Shown here: piece after piece, positions 1 through 7,078 of the stretch
How positions within the stretch are numbered: position 1 is the stretch's first letter
Layout: every line of letters starts with the position of its first letter
From: Maritimibacter sp.
GTDB taxonomy: Bacteria; Pseudomonadota; Alphaproteobacteria; Rhodobacterales; Rhodobacteraceae
Assembly: GCA_003520545.1 (NCBI GenBank)
Contig: DOUP01000216.1
Span: forward strand, 2,055 to 11,438
Direction of reading: 5' to 3'
Length of the DNA: 9,384 nt
Notes under the pieces: generated by a model
Seen by the model: only the letters and a program-made list of their open reading frames with translations
Told to the model about the DNA's origin: nothing
The model's database searches: none
Program-made: the position numbers and the translations under genes

Positions 1-201
1 TACGAGGTCAAACACGCGGGCAGCCTGATCTATGCCGATGACCTGGACGTGACGAACGCGGCGGCATTCGAACCCATCGGGATCTCCTGCCGCATCTGCG
101 AACGCCCGGATTGCCACCAGCGCTCTGTGCCGCCCCTGGAACGGCGCCTGCACATCGACCCGGATGCACGCGGCGTGTTGCCCTATGAGATCGACCGATA
201 G
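1..201 (+). CDS. C-terminal end of a ScfR/RamB-type short-chain fatty-acyl transcriptional regulator (partial)
   Basis: This is the last 66 codons of a gene that enters from the left edge and stops at TAG 199-201. The visible part contains a Cys-rich block, GISCRICERPDCHQRSVPPL, at residues 37-56 of the fragment, with three cysteines, followed by a tail ending LPYEIDR. That Cys-rich block is characteristic of the C-terminal DUF2083 region of XRE-family regulators such as RamB and ScfR. In that family an N-terminal helix-turn-helix and an IrrE/ImmA-like segment precede it, and the proteins control acetate, propionate or glyoxylate-cycle genes by sensing acyl-CoA. The DNA-binding part lies outside the window, so its targets cannot be judged. 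The family call rests on the Cys motif alone. No functional link to the bet genes is visible, and the next gene runs in the same direction after 110 bp. Confidence 0.72.
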   Translation, partial: YEVKHAGSLIYADDLDVTNAAAFEPIGISCRICERPDCHQRSVPPLERRLHIDPDARGVLPYEIDR

Positions 202-206
202 CGGCT

Positions 207-224
207 TGTCTCAGCCATGAGACA
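207..224. repeat. 18-bp perfect inverted repeat (7-bp arms, 4-bp spacer)
   Basis: TGTCTCA (207-213), spacer GCCA (214-217) and TGAGACA (218-224) form a perfect dyad six bases after the stop of the upstream regulator gene and 87 bases before the coxG-like start. There is no T-run after it (ATTAAC follows), so it is a poor intrinsic terminator. A regulator binding site for the coxG-like gene is more likely, or a short RNA hairpin. I do not recognise the regulator. Confidence 0.5.
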
Positions 225-311
225 TTAACAATGGCACCAAACGGTCAGTCCGCTTTACCGACCACACCACAGTTTCTAAGGTGCTCGGACCGAACTGAGG
301 GAGGATGCGCT

Positions 312-791
312 ATGGAAATGCACGGAAGCCGCGTGATCGCGGCAGACCGCGAAACGGTTTGGAACCATCTCAACAACGCCGACACGCTGCAGAAATGCAT
401 CCCCGGTTGCGAAGAGCTTCACGGCTCGCCCGACGAGGGTTTCGAAGCGGTCGTCAAGCAGAAGGTCGGTCCGGTGAAGGCCACCTTCAAGGGCGCCGTG
501 ACGCTGGAAGACATGAACCCGCCAAACGGCTACCGACTTGTCGGTGAAGGCAAGGGTGGCGTCGCCGGGTTTGCCAAGGGCGGCGCTGACGTGCGGCTCG
601 AAGAGGTCGAAGGCGGCACCGAGTTGTTCTACGACGTCGACGCAAAGGTCGGCGGCAAGCTCGCCCAGCTTGGCAATCGGATCGTGAACGGATTTGCAAA
701 GAAGATGGTCGACAGTTTCTTCACACGGTTCGAAGCCGTGGTTGAGGGCCGTGACCCGGATGCGGTGGCCGACGAAAAAGGCGTGGAGTAG
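312..791 (+). CDS. CoxG family protein (carbon monoxide dehydrogenase subunit G-like, SRPBCC fold)
   Basis: The product has 159 residues. The N-terminus (MEMHGSRVIAADRETVWNHL) and the CIPGCEEL block at about residues 28-35 are the hallmarks of the CoxG branch of the SRPBCC/START-like superfamily. These are small helix-grip proteins with a hydrophobic cavity. In CO-oxidising bacteria CoxG helps attach CO dehydrogenase to the membrane and passes electrons to quinone, but many family members occur without CO dehydrogenase and have no assigned job. No coxMSL-like gene is present here. The protein ends in a short acidic tail (DPDAVADEKGVE) and I see no C-terminal membrane helix, so it is probably cytoplasmic. 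The ATG at 312 was chosen because GGGAGG at 299-304 is well placed and the family N-terminus begins there. An in-frame ATG at 231 would add 27 residues of no family character. A terminator hairpin follows at 860-890. Confidence 0.85.
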   Translation: MEMHGSRVIAADRETVWNHLNNADTLQKCIPGCEELHGSPDEGFEAVVKQKVGPVKATFKGAVTLEDMNPPNGYRLVGEGKGGVAGFAKGGADVRLEEVEGGTELFYDVDAKVGGKLAQLGNRIVNGFAKKMVDSFFTRFEAVVEGRDPDAVADEKGVE

Positions 792-859
792 TCCGGGGCA
801 AGGCCTCGTCCCATCGCCGGGCGGGGCACTTGAATGACAGGGTGAACCCGTTTCAATAG

Positions 860-890
860 GAAAGCCCCGGCCAATCGGCGCGGGGCTTTC
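860..890. terminator. Bidirectional intrinsic terminator between coxG-like and ydcH-like genes
   Basis: GAAAGCCCCG (860-869) pairs perfectly with CGGGGCTTTC (881-890) around an 11-nt loop. The stem is GC-rich at the top and A/T-rich at the base, so each strand reads a GC stem followed by U-rich sequence (CTTTCTGTTCT on plus, CTTTCCTATT on minus). It sits between two convergent genes that end at 791 (plus) and 933 (minus), which suits a shared terminator. Confidence 0.82.
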
Positions 891-932
891 TGTTCTCCGC
901 TCAGGGAGGTGCGCGGAGATCGCGGCGGAGGC

Positions 933-1178
933 TCAGGCCGCCGTTTCGGTCAGAAGCTTGTAAATCTCATCCTTGAGCGCCGCCCGTTGCTTGCGCAACT
1001 CCTGCGCGTGGAAATCGTCGGTCGGCTCCACGTCGGTCTCGGCGCGGTGGATCGCGCGATTCACCTCGTGGTAGTCATTGGCGAGCTTTGCGAAATGCTT
1101 GTCCGAAACTTTGAGCTCGGAAATCCGGTCAGCCATGTCGGGAAATTCGTCATGAAGCTCGTGCGGGGTATTGGACAT
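933..1178 (-). CDS. YdcH/DUF465 family small protein
   Basis: The 81-residue product matches the pattern of the YdcH (DUF465) family, whose E. coli member has about 74 residues. It has an N-terminal HELHDEFPDMADRISELK segment, then a central stretch rich in charged residues (DYHEVNRAIHRAE), then a basic-acidic helix ending LRKQRAALKDEIYKLL. It should be an all-helical, probably coiled-coil protein of the cytoplasm. The family has no established molecular function. The ATG at 1178 is preceded by CAGGAG with a 6-nt spacer. An upstream in-frame start at 1220 would add 14 residues lacking family similarity. The gene follows the hemerythrin gene on the same strand after 75 bp, but an FNR-type box lies in that gap, so it may have its own promoter. 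The hairpin at 860-890 lies just downstream. Confidence 0.85.
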   Translation of the reverse strand: MSNTPHELHDEFPDMADRISELKVSDKHFAKLANDYHEVNRAIHRAETDVEPTDDFHAQELRKQRAALKDEIYKLLTETAA

Positions 1179-1231
1179 GTAGGTCTCCTGTTTGCGTGCT
1201 TTCGAGCTTAAGCCTGACAAACACGCGGGGC

Positions 1232-1247
1232 TTTGACAGGGATCAAA
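1232..1247. promoter_or_regulatory. FNR/CRP-type binding site upstream of the ydcH-like gene
   Basis: On the plus strand TTGAC-AGGG-ATCAA occupies 1233-1246 and is flanked by one more complementary pair (T1232/A1247). It matches the FNR/FnrL consensus TTGAT-N4-ATCAA at nine of ten positions. The centre is about 61 bp upstream of the ydcH-like ATG at 1178. If the site acts at -41.5, transcription would start near 1198 and the -10 hexamer on the minus strand would be TAAGCT (1210-1205), a weak but possible match. The site also lies 8 bp past the stop codon of the hemerythrin gene. The match is seen directly; the regulator and its activity are inferred. Confidence 0.5.
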
Positions 1248-1253
1248 TCGAAA

Positions 1254-1826
1254 TCAATGTCCCTGCGAACCGTATTCCAGAATCAAGGGCACGATCACGT
1301 CCTCTTCGTCGGTGAGGTGCCGATCGAGGAAACGTTGGAAATCGCCTTGGACGTCCAGCAGTTTCGCGGCTTCCTCTCGCACGTCTTTGCCGTCCTGGAG
1401 CGGCTTCAAGACCGCGTTCGTGCTGTCCGCCAGAGACTGCATGTAGTGGTCGAGCGCGTGGTGATCCTTGTCGAGAATGTCAAAAGCCCGTGCGACACGG
1501 GAATCGAGCTCCACCATCCACGGGAAATAATGGTGGTCTTCGATGTTATGGTGGCCATGCAACCCTTGCAGCAGGAACTGCGAATAACGCGCCGTCGTGG
1601 CCCCGTAGCGCATCGGGTCGAGGTTGCCGTCCAGCATCGCCTGTGACCGGTCGATCAATTCGTCCTGAACCGACCGGAATTTCCCGTGCATCTCCAGCCA
1701 GAACGCGGTGAGGCCGGGAAAATTCTTGTGCCCCTCCCACATTTCGCGCGGGTAAAGGTCGGCCAGAACGCGAAGCTCTTTGGGCAGGCCGTCGCGGCCG
1801 TTGAGTTTGAGAGGATCATTCGTCAT
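1254..1826 (-). CDS. Hemerythrin/HHE cation-binding domain protein, last gene of the bet operon
   Basis: The product has 190 residues. Candidate di-iron ligands follow the hemerythrin pattern over four helices: H47 (EMHGKF), H92/H93-E96-H98/H99 (HHNIEDHHYFP), H122/H123/H127 (DKDHHALDHYM), and H170 with E174 (RHLTDEEDVIVPLIL). Such domains bind non-haem iron and react with O2, NO or peroxides. There is no signal peptide, so the protein is cytoplasmic. It begins 14 nt after the betA stop on the same strand, so it is very likely co-transcribed with betICBA. The ATG at 1826 lacks a clear Shine-Dalgarno sequence, which suggests coupling to betA translation. An in-frame ATG at 1877 inside betA has a purine-rich GAGAGAG before it and would add 17 residues without family character. 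The domain call is firm; the role in choline metabolism is unknown. Confidence 0.87.
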   Translation of the reverse strand: MTNDPLKLNGRDGLPKELRVLADLYPREMWEGHKNFPGLTAFWLEMHGKFRSVQDELIDRSQAMLDGNLDPMRYGATTARYSQFLLQGLHGHHNIEDHHYFPWMVELDSRVARAFDILDKDHHALDHYMQSLADSTNAVLKPLQDGKDVREEAAKLLDVQGDFQRFLDRHLTDEEDVIVPLILEYGSQGH

Positions 1827-1840
1827 GGGACAGATGTAGG

Positions 1841-3484
1841 TCAGCGCTGGCTGTGCTGCCAGTCCGGATGGACCCATGGCTCTCTCTCGTCACGCGCAAG
1901 GGGTGTGCGTCCCAGTATATGATCGGCGGCCTTTTCACCGACCATGATCGACGGCGCGTTCGTGTTGCCGTTGGTGATACGGGGGAAAATCGAACTGTCG
2001 GCCACGCGCAGACCCTCGACGCCAATCACGCGGCATTCGGGGTCGACCACCGCGCCCGGATCATCGACCGCGCCCATCCGGGCCGTGCCGCAGGGGTGAT
2101 AGGCGCTCTCGGCATGGTCCCGCACAAAGGCGTCCAGGGTGGCGTCGCTGTCATCGCCGCCCGGCTGGATTTCGTGGCGGACATGTTCTTCCATTGCGGG
2201 TTGGCGGAAAATCTCGCGGGTCAGGCGAAGCGCACGCCGCCAGTCGGCCCAGTCGTCCTCGTGGCTCATGTAGTTGAACTGGATCTTCGGCGCGTCCAGC
2301 GGATCGCCGGTCCGCAGCGTGACCGCGCCGCGCGACTTGGATCGCATCGGGCCGACGTGGGCCTGGAAACCGTGACCCTCGGCGCTGGCCTTGCCATCGT
2401 AGCGCACCGCGATGGGTAGGAAGTGAAACTGGATGTCAGGGTAGGGGACGCCAGCCGCAGACCGGATGAAGGCGCAGCTTTCGAACTGGTTCGAGGCCCC
2501 GTGTCCGGTGCGCGTAAAGAGCCATTGCGCTCCCACCATCGCTTTGCCCAGGAGGTTCCAGTAGCGATAGAGGGTGATCGGTTTCTTGGCGGCGTATTGA
2601 ACGTAGACTTCAAGGTGATCTTGAAGGTTTTGCCCCACGCCGGGACGGTCGGCGCGGACCTCGATCCCGTGTTCTTTCAAATGCGCCGCGGGACCGATGC
2701 CGGAGTGCATCAGGAGCTTCGGGGTGTTGATCGAGGAGGCGGCGAGGATGACTTCGCGCCGGGCGTGGATCGTTTCGGTTTCGCTCTGGGCGACCTCGAC
2801 CCCTACGGCGCGGTTTCCGTCGAACACCACGCGTTTGGCCAGCCCCCTGACAAGGCGCACGTTGAAATCGGTGAGCGCGGGCCTGAGATAGGCACTCGCC
2901 ACCGACCAGCGGCGCCCCCGGTGGACCGTCATGTCGAAGGCCGCGAACCCTTCTTGTTGTTCTCCGTTGTAATCGGGCGTGACGGGATACCCGGCCTCGG
3001 CGCCCGCCTCCACGAAAGCATGCATGAGCGGATTCCACTGGCGCGCGCGCCGAACATGCAAGGGGCCGTCCGTCCCGCGCCAGTCCGACGCGTTGGGGCC
3101 GTGCCAATGCTCCATACGCTTGTAGTAGGGCAGTACATCGGCATAGCCCCAGCCCTTTGCCCCGGTTTCTTCCCAATGGTCGAAATCGCCCGCATGGCCG
3201 CGCACGTAGACCATACCGTTCACCGAAGACGATCCTCCGACGACCTTGCCGCGCGGCACCGCCATGCGCCGGTTGTTCAGTTCCGGCTCCGGTTCAGACG
3301 AAAAGCCCCAGTCGTAGCGCGCCATGTTCATAGGATAGGACAGCGCGCCCGGCATCTGGATGAACGGCCCGGCATCCGAGCCGCCGTATTCCACGACGAT
3401 GACCGAATGCCCCGCTTCGCCCAGGCGATAGGCGAGCGCCGATCCGGCAGAACCGGACCCTATGATGACGTAGTCTGCTTGCAT
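1841..3484 (-). CDS. betA: Choline dehydrogenase (GMC oxidoreductase, FAD)
   Basis: This 547-residue enzyme oxidises choline to betaine aldehyde, passing electrons from FAD to the respiratory chain; BetA enzymes are membrane-associated. E. coli BetA has about 556 residues. The Rossmann FAD motif GSGSAG is at residues 9-14. The first GMC signature is PRGKVVGGSSSVNGMVYVRG (77-96), and the second is around 249-264 (ASSINTPKLLMHSGIGP). The catalytic His is probably H463 in AYHPCGTARMG, and the paired Asn lies in the NGNTNAP block at 505-511. The start MQADYVIIGSGSAG at 3484 places the FAD motif at the family position. An upstream in-frame start at 3529 lies inside betB and adds 15 non-conserved residues. 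The gene follows betB by 19 nt and the Shine-Dalgarno is weak (GAGAT). It is the fourth gene of the operon, with the hemerythrin gene after it. Some GMC relatives act on other alcohols, but the context makes choline the expected substrate. Confidence 0.95.
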   Translation of the reverse strand: MQADYVIIGSGSAGSALAYRLGEAGHSVIVVEYGGSDAGPFIQMPGALSYPMNMARYDWGFSSEPEPELNNRRMAVPRGKVVGGSSSVNGMVYVRGHAGDFDHWEETGAKGWGYADVLPYYKRMEHWHGPNASDWRGTDGPLHVRRARQWNPLMHAFVEAGAEAGYPVTPDYNGEQQEGFAAFDMTVHRGRRWSVASAYLRPALTDFNVRLVRGLAKRVVFDGNRAVGVEVAQSETETIHARREVILAASSINTPKLLMHSGIGPAAHLKEHGIEVRADRPGVGQNLQDHLEVYVQYAAKKPITLYRYWNLLGKAMVGAQWLFTRTGHGASNQFESCAFIRSAAGVPYPDIQFHFLPIAVRYDGKASAEGHGFQAHVGPMRSKSRGAVTLRTGDPLDAPKIQFNYMSHEDDWADWRRALRLTREIFRQPAMEEHVRHEIQPGGDDSDATLDAFVRDHAESAYHPCGTARMGAVDDPGAVVDPECRVIGVEGLRVADSSIFPRITNGNTNAPSIMVGEKAADHILGRTPLARDEREPWVHPDWQHSQR

Positions 3485-3503
3485 GATTTCGATCTCGGGA
3501 GCG

Positions 3504-4961
3504 TCAGAACGGCGCTTCCACCTCTCCAATCTTGACGTAAACCGATTTCACCTCGGAATAGTGGTTGATCGCCTCTTTCGAGTTCTCGCGCCCGACGCCG
3601 GAGGCTTTCACGCCCCCGAAGGGCGCTTCGACCGGGGCGTCGTTGTAGGTGTTGATGTAACAGGTGCCCGCCTCGAAGCCGGCGACCACGCGGTGCGCGC
3701 GGGTCAGGTCGCGGGTGAAAACACCTGCCGCCAGACCGTATTCCGTGGCATTTGCGCGGGTCATCACCTCGTCCTCCGTGTCGAAGGCGAGAACGCACAT
3801 GACCGGGCCGAAAATCTCTTCCCGCGCGATGACCATATCGTCGGTGACATCGGCGAACACGGTTGGCTCGACGAAGAACCCCTCGCGGTCGGCGCGTTTG
3901 CCGCCTGCCACGATCCGTGCGCCTTCCTCCACGCCCTTGGCGATGTAGTTCAGCACGATGTTCATCTGGCCTTCGCTGACCATTGGACCGAAGGAGACCT
4001 GCTCGTCCAAGGGGTCGCCGATGACCGCGTTTTTCAATCTCTCGGCGAGCCGGGACAGGAAGGCGTCCTGGATGTCCTTCTGCACGAAAACGCGGGTGCC
4101 GTTGGAGCAGACCTGACCGGAGGAGTAGAAGTTGCCGAGGATCGCGCCAGAAACGGCGGCGTCGATGTCGGCGTCCTCGAAAACGACCATGGGGGACTTG
4201 CCGCCCAACTCCATGGTGACGTGTTTCATCTGTGCGGCGGCCTGGGCATAGACCTTCTTCCCGGTCGGCACCGATCCGGTGAGCGACACCTTGTCGACGC
4301 GCGGGTCGCCGACGAGCGCCGCCCCCACTTCACCTGCGCCGTTCACGACGTTGAAGACGCCGTCGGGCAGGCCGGCTTCCTTGAGGATTTCAGCAACCTT
4401 AAGGGCGGCGAGGGGCGTGGACTCGGAGGGTTTGAAGACCATCGTATTGCCGCAGGCCAGCGCAGGTGCGGCTTTCCAGCAGGCAATCTGCGTCGGGTAG
4501 TTCCATGCGCCGATCCCGACGCAAACGCCAAGCGCCTCGCGCCGGGTGTAGACGAAGTCACCGTCAGCCAGTTGAATGTGTTCTCCGGTCAGGCTTGCCG
4601 CCAGACCGCCGAAGTACTCAAGCGCGTCCGCGCCGGAAGTCGCGTCGGCCACCAACGTTTCTTGTATCGGCTTGCCGGTGTCCATCGTCTCCAGCTCCGA
4701 CAGCTCCCGGTTGCGCTCCCGGATCAGATCGGCGGCACGGCGCAGGATTCGGCCCCGTTCTGGTCCGCTCATCGCCGCCCATGCGGGCTGGGCGCGGCGC
4801 GCGGCTGCCAGAGCGCTGTCGATCAGTGACGGGGTCGCCGCATGAACGCGGGCGATTTCCTTGCCCGTCGCCGGATAGATCACCGGGATCGGCGCACCGG
4901 CTGGGTCATCGACATAGGCGCCGTCGATAAAGTGGCTGGCTGTGGGTTTCGGGTCGATCAT
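3504..4961 (-). CDS. betB: Betaine aldehyde dehydrogenase
   Basis: This 485-residue member of the aldehyde dehydrogenase superfamily oxidises betaine aldehyde to glycine betaine with NAD(P)+ in the cytoplasm. E. coli BetB has 490 residues. Visible motifs are N154 in GAWNYP (transition-state stabilisation), KPSE at 177-180 (cofactor binding), the TGS segment at 228-230, the general base E251 in ELGGKSP, and the nucleophile C285 in SGQVCSNGTRVFV. The CSNGTR context is typical of betaine aldehyde dehydrogenases. The C-terminal block has EEIFGPV (381-387) and the APFGGVKASG region. Translation starts at ATG 4961 after an AGGGAG site that overlaps the betC stop codon, with a 13-nt gap between the genes. 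Nothing is truncated or missing, and substrate choice is supported by betA on one side and betC on the other. Confidence 0.96.
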   Translation of the reverse strand: MIDPKPTASHFIDGAYVDDPAGAPIPVIYPATGKEIARVHAATPSLIDSALAAARRAQPAWAAMSGPERGRILRRAADLIRERNRELSELETMDTGKPIQETLVADATSGADALEYFGGLAASLTGEHIQLADGDFVYTRREALGVCVGIGAWNYPTQIACWKAAPALACGNTMVFKPSESTPLAALKVAEILKEAGLPDGVFNVVNGAGEVGAALVGDPRVDKVSLTGSVPTGKKVYAQAAAQMKHVTMELGGKSPMVVFEDADIDAAVSGAILGNFYSSGQVCSNGTRVFVQKDIQDAFLSRLAERLKNAVIGDPLDEQVSFGPMVSEGQMNIVLNYIAKGVEEGARIVAGGKRADREGFFVEPTVFADVTDDMVIAREEIFGPVMCVLAFDTEDEVMTRANATEYGLAAGVFTRDLTRAHRVVAGFEAGTCYINTYNDAPVEAPFGGVKASGVGRENSKEAINHYSEVKSVYVKIGEVEAPF

Positions 4962-4974
4962 TGTTCGTCTCCCT

Positions 4975-6489
4975 CTATTCGCCGCGGGGAAAGCGCTGGC
5001 TTTCCTCCACGTCGTTCAGGTCCATGTGGTTACGCATGTAGCGTTCGGAGGCTTTTTGCAGCGGCTGGTAGTCCCAGGGGTAGTATTCGCCATTGCGAAG
5101 GGCTTCGTAGACGACCCAGCGACGCGCCTGTGACGCGCGGACCTCGCGGTCGAACCGCTCCAGGTCCCATTGCGCATCGGCAATGGACGAGAGGCGTGCG
5201 CGCGTTTTCGCATGGGCCGGGTCGTCGGCGAGATTGACCCGTTCGTGCGGATCGTTCGCCAGGTCGAACAACTGGTCCGGATCGAGCGCACAACGCGTGT
5301 ATTTCCACCCATTCTCAACCACCGCGACCAAGGGCGCATAGCTCGCTTCCGCCGCGTATTCGATCAGGACCGGAGCTTCGCGACCTTCTCCTTTGGCGAG
5401 CGGGACGAGGCTTTGGCCGTCCGTCCAGGGCGCAATCGCCGACAGGTCGATCCCGGCCAGATCCCCCACGGTCGGGTTCACGTCCATGGTGGAGACCGGC
5501 GTGGTTTCCAGTCTCGGTGCCAGTCCCGGGGCTGCAAGCATCAGCGGCACGCGGGCGGACCCCTCGAGAAAGCTCATCTTGAACCACAAGCCACGCTCGC
5601 CCAGCATGTCGCCGTGGTCTGAAACGAAGAGGATGATCGTATCCTTGTCTTGCCGCGTGCCTTCCAGCGCTTCCATGATCTCGCCGACATGCGCGTCGAG
5701 GTAAGAGATATTGGCGAAATAGGCACGGCGGGAGCGCTGGATATCCTCATCTGTGATGTCAAAGGACCGCCAGTCGTTCGCGTCGAAAATTCGCTGCGAA
5801 TGCGGGTCGTGGTCCTCGTAGTCCATCGCGGGCACCTCGGGCAGGAGATGCTCGCAGTCTTCGTACAGGTCCCAGTATTTCTTGCGCGCGACATAGGGGT
5901 CATGCGGGTGCGTGAAGCTGACGGTCAGGCACCACGGGCGGTCGTCCTTGCCCCGGGCGAGGTCATAGACCTTCATTTTCGCGAAATGCGCGACCTCGTC
6001 GTCGTATTCCATCTGGTTGGAAATCTCGGCCACGCCGGAGCCGGTGACGGACCCCATGTTGTGATACCACCAGTCGATCCGCTCGCCGGGCTTGCGGTAA
6101 TCCGGTGTCCAGCCGAAGTCGGCGGGGTAGATGTCCGTGGTCAGCCGCTCTTCGAACCCGTGAAGCTGGTCCGGGCCGACGAAGTGCATCTTGCCAGACA
6201 GCGCCGTGTAATACCCGGCGCGGCGCAGGTGGTGGGCATAGGTCGGGATGTCCGAGGCGAACTCGGCGGCATTGTCATAAACGCCGTTGCGCGATGGCAG
6301 TTGGCCGGACATGAAGGCCGCCCGTCCGGGCGCACAAAGCGGCGAGCCGGTGTAGGCATTCTGGAACCGCACCGAACGGGCCGCCAGTTTTTTAAGGTTG
6401 GGTGCATGGAGCCAGTCCGCCGGACCGTCGGGAAACAGCGTCCCGTTCAACTGGTCCACCATCAGGATCAGGATGTTGGGGCGGCTCAT
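4975..6489 (-). CDS. betC: Choline sulfatase
   Basis: The 504-residue product is a type I sulfatase that hydrolyses choline-O-sulfate to choline and sulfate in the cytoplasm (no signal peptide). The sulfatase signature C-x-P-x-R begins at C52 (LCAPGRAAFMSG); this Cys must be converted to formylglycine by a maturase that is not in the window. Metal and substrate residues expected for the family are visible: D12 (VDQ), K100 and H102 (SGKMHF), H194/H196 (THPHDP), and D291-H292 (SDHGDMLGE). The C-terminal segment around 450-500, rich in Trp, Tyr and acidic residues (RRWVVYEALRNGEYYPWDY), corresponds to the choline-sulfatase C-terminal domain, which separates this enzyme from other sulfatases. Length and residue numbering sit two positions from the Sinorhizobium meliloti enzyme as I remember it. 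The start overlaps the betI stop as ATGA (6486-6489), with a strong GGAGG site inside betI, which indicates translational coupling. Confidence 0.95.
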   Translation of the reverse strand: MSRPNILILMVDQLNGTLFPDGPADWLHAPNLKKLAARSVRFQNAYTGSPLCAPGRAAFMSGQLPSRNGVYDNAAEFASDIPTYAHHLRRAGYYTALSGKMHFVGPDQLHGFEERLTTDIYPADFGWTPDYRKPGERIDWWYHNMGSVTGSGVAEISNQMEYDDEVAHFAKMKVYDLARGKDDRPWCLTVSFTHPHDPYVARKKYWDLYEDCEHLLPEVPAMDYEDHDPHSQRIFDANDWRSFDITDEDIQRSRRAYFANISYLDAHVGEIMEALEGTRQDKDTIILFVSDHGDMLGERGLWFKMSFLEGSARVPLMLAAPGLAPRLETTPVSTMDVNPTVGDLAGIDLSAIAPWTDGQSLVPLAKGEGREAPVLIEYAAEASYAPLVAVVENGWKYTRCALDPDQLFDLANDPHERVNLADDPAHAKTRARLSSIADAQWDLERFDREVRASQARRWVVYEALRNGEYYPWDYQPLQKASERYMRNHMDLNDVEESQRFPRGE

Positions 6490-7061
6490 GTGTCCTCCAG
6501 GAGTTTGTCGAGCACGCGGGTCACGCGGGCATGGGCGGCCACCCCGTCCGGGGGCGCGACGAGCGCGTGACGGATGTAGAGACCATCTATGAGCGCCGCG
6601 ATCGTTTCCGCGGTTTCCCCGGCGCGGTCGCCGACCAGCGGGCGCAAGTCGTGGACCAAGTTCGAGCGCAGGCGCGCGTGATACACGCCCAACAGCCGCG
6701 CGGCCCCCGCATCCGATTGCGCGTGAACGTAGAAATTCAGCCAGGCGGCAATCACCTCGTGCTCGAAGTTGCCGGCTTCGAACGAGGCGCGGATGATCGC
6801 GTCCAGCCGGGCGCGCGGACCTTTCGCCGTCCCGAGCTCACAGCGCACCCATCTGCCGTAAACGGTGAGAATATGGCGCATCGCGGCCAGAAAGATGCGT
6901 TCCTTGGAGCCGAAGTAGTGATGCGCCAGCGCCGAGGACATGCCCGCACGCTTTGCGATCTTCGATACGGTCACATCGAGCGAGCCTGTTTCCCCGATCT
7001 CCGCAATTGTCGCTTTTATCAGAGCCTCCCGACGAATAGGCTCCATACCAACCTTTGGCAT
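6486..7061 (-). CDS. betI: TetR-family repressor of choline-betaine genes
   Basis: The product has 191 residues, close to the usual BetI length of about 195. The N-terminus MPKVGMEPIRREALIKATI closely resembles the E. coli BetI start (MPKLGMQSIRR), which fixes ATG 7061; in-frame codons up to 7124 would run through the operator and are rejected. The TetR DNA-binding domain spans about residues 9-56, with the helix-turn-helix at 31-52 (TVSKIAKRAGMSSALAHHYF). The rest is the ligand-binding and dimerisation domain. BetI represses the bet genes and releases DNA when choline is present. The gene is first in its operon, overlaps betC by 4 nt, and is read away from choX. The 20-bp palindrome 48 bp upstream of its start is the probable target, so it should repress itself and the transporter as well. 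Confidence 0.94.
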   Translation of the reverse strand: MPKVGMEPIRREALIKATIAEIGETGSLDVTVSKIAKRAGMSSALAHHYFGSKERIFLAAMRHILTVYGRWVRCELGTAKGPRARLDAIIRASFEAGNFEHEVIAAWLNFYVHAQSDAGAARLLGVYHARLRSNLVHDLRPLVGDRAGETAETIAALIDGLYIRHALVAPPDGVAAHARVTRVLDKLLEDT

Positions 7062-7078
7062 TACGCGTGACTCACTTG

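Noticed and set aside
231..311. N-terminal extension of the coxG-like gene
   Set aside because: The extra 27 residues show no family similarity, whereas ATG 312 has a strong GGGAGG site and begins with the conserved family N-terminus.
1179..1231. Possible terminator for the bet operon between the hemerythrin and ydcH-like genes
   Set aside because: Only short imperfect pairings (such as GCGTG with CACGC) and no T-run on the minus strand were found, so read-through into the ydcH-like gene remains possible.
2423..3535. Long plus-strand open frame opposite betA
   Set aside because: It is antisense to a complete choline dehydrogenase with all motifs. The translated text has the Arg/Val/His-rich look of a shadow frame in high-GC DNA and no recognisable domain.
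3483..4829. 448-codon plus-strand open frame opposite betB
   Set aside because: It mirrors the codon structure of betB, which has full catalytic motifs. Long antisense frames are expected when the coding strand has high third-position GC.
5650..6570. Plus-strand open frame opposite betC and the end of betI
   Set aside because: It spans two well-supported genes and shows no motif or convincing ribosome site.
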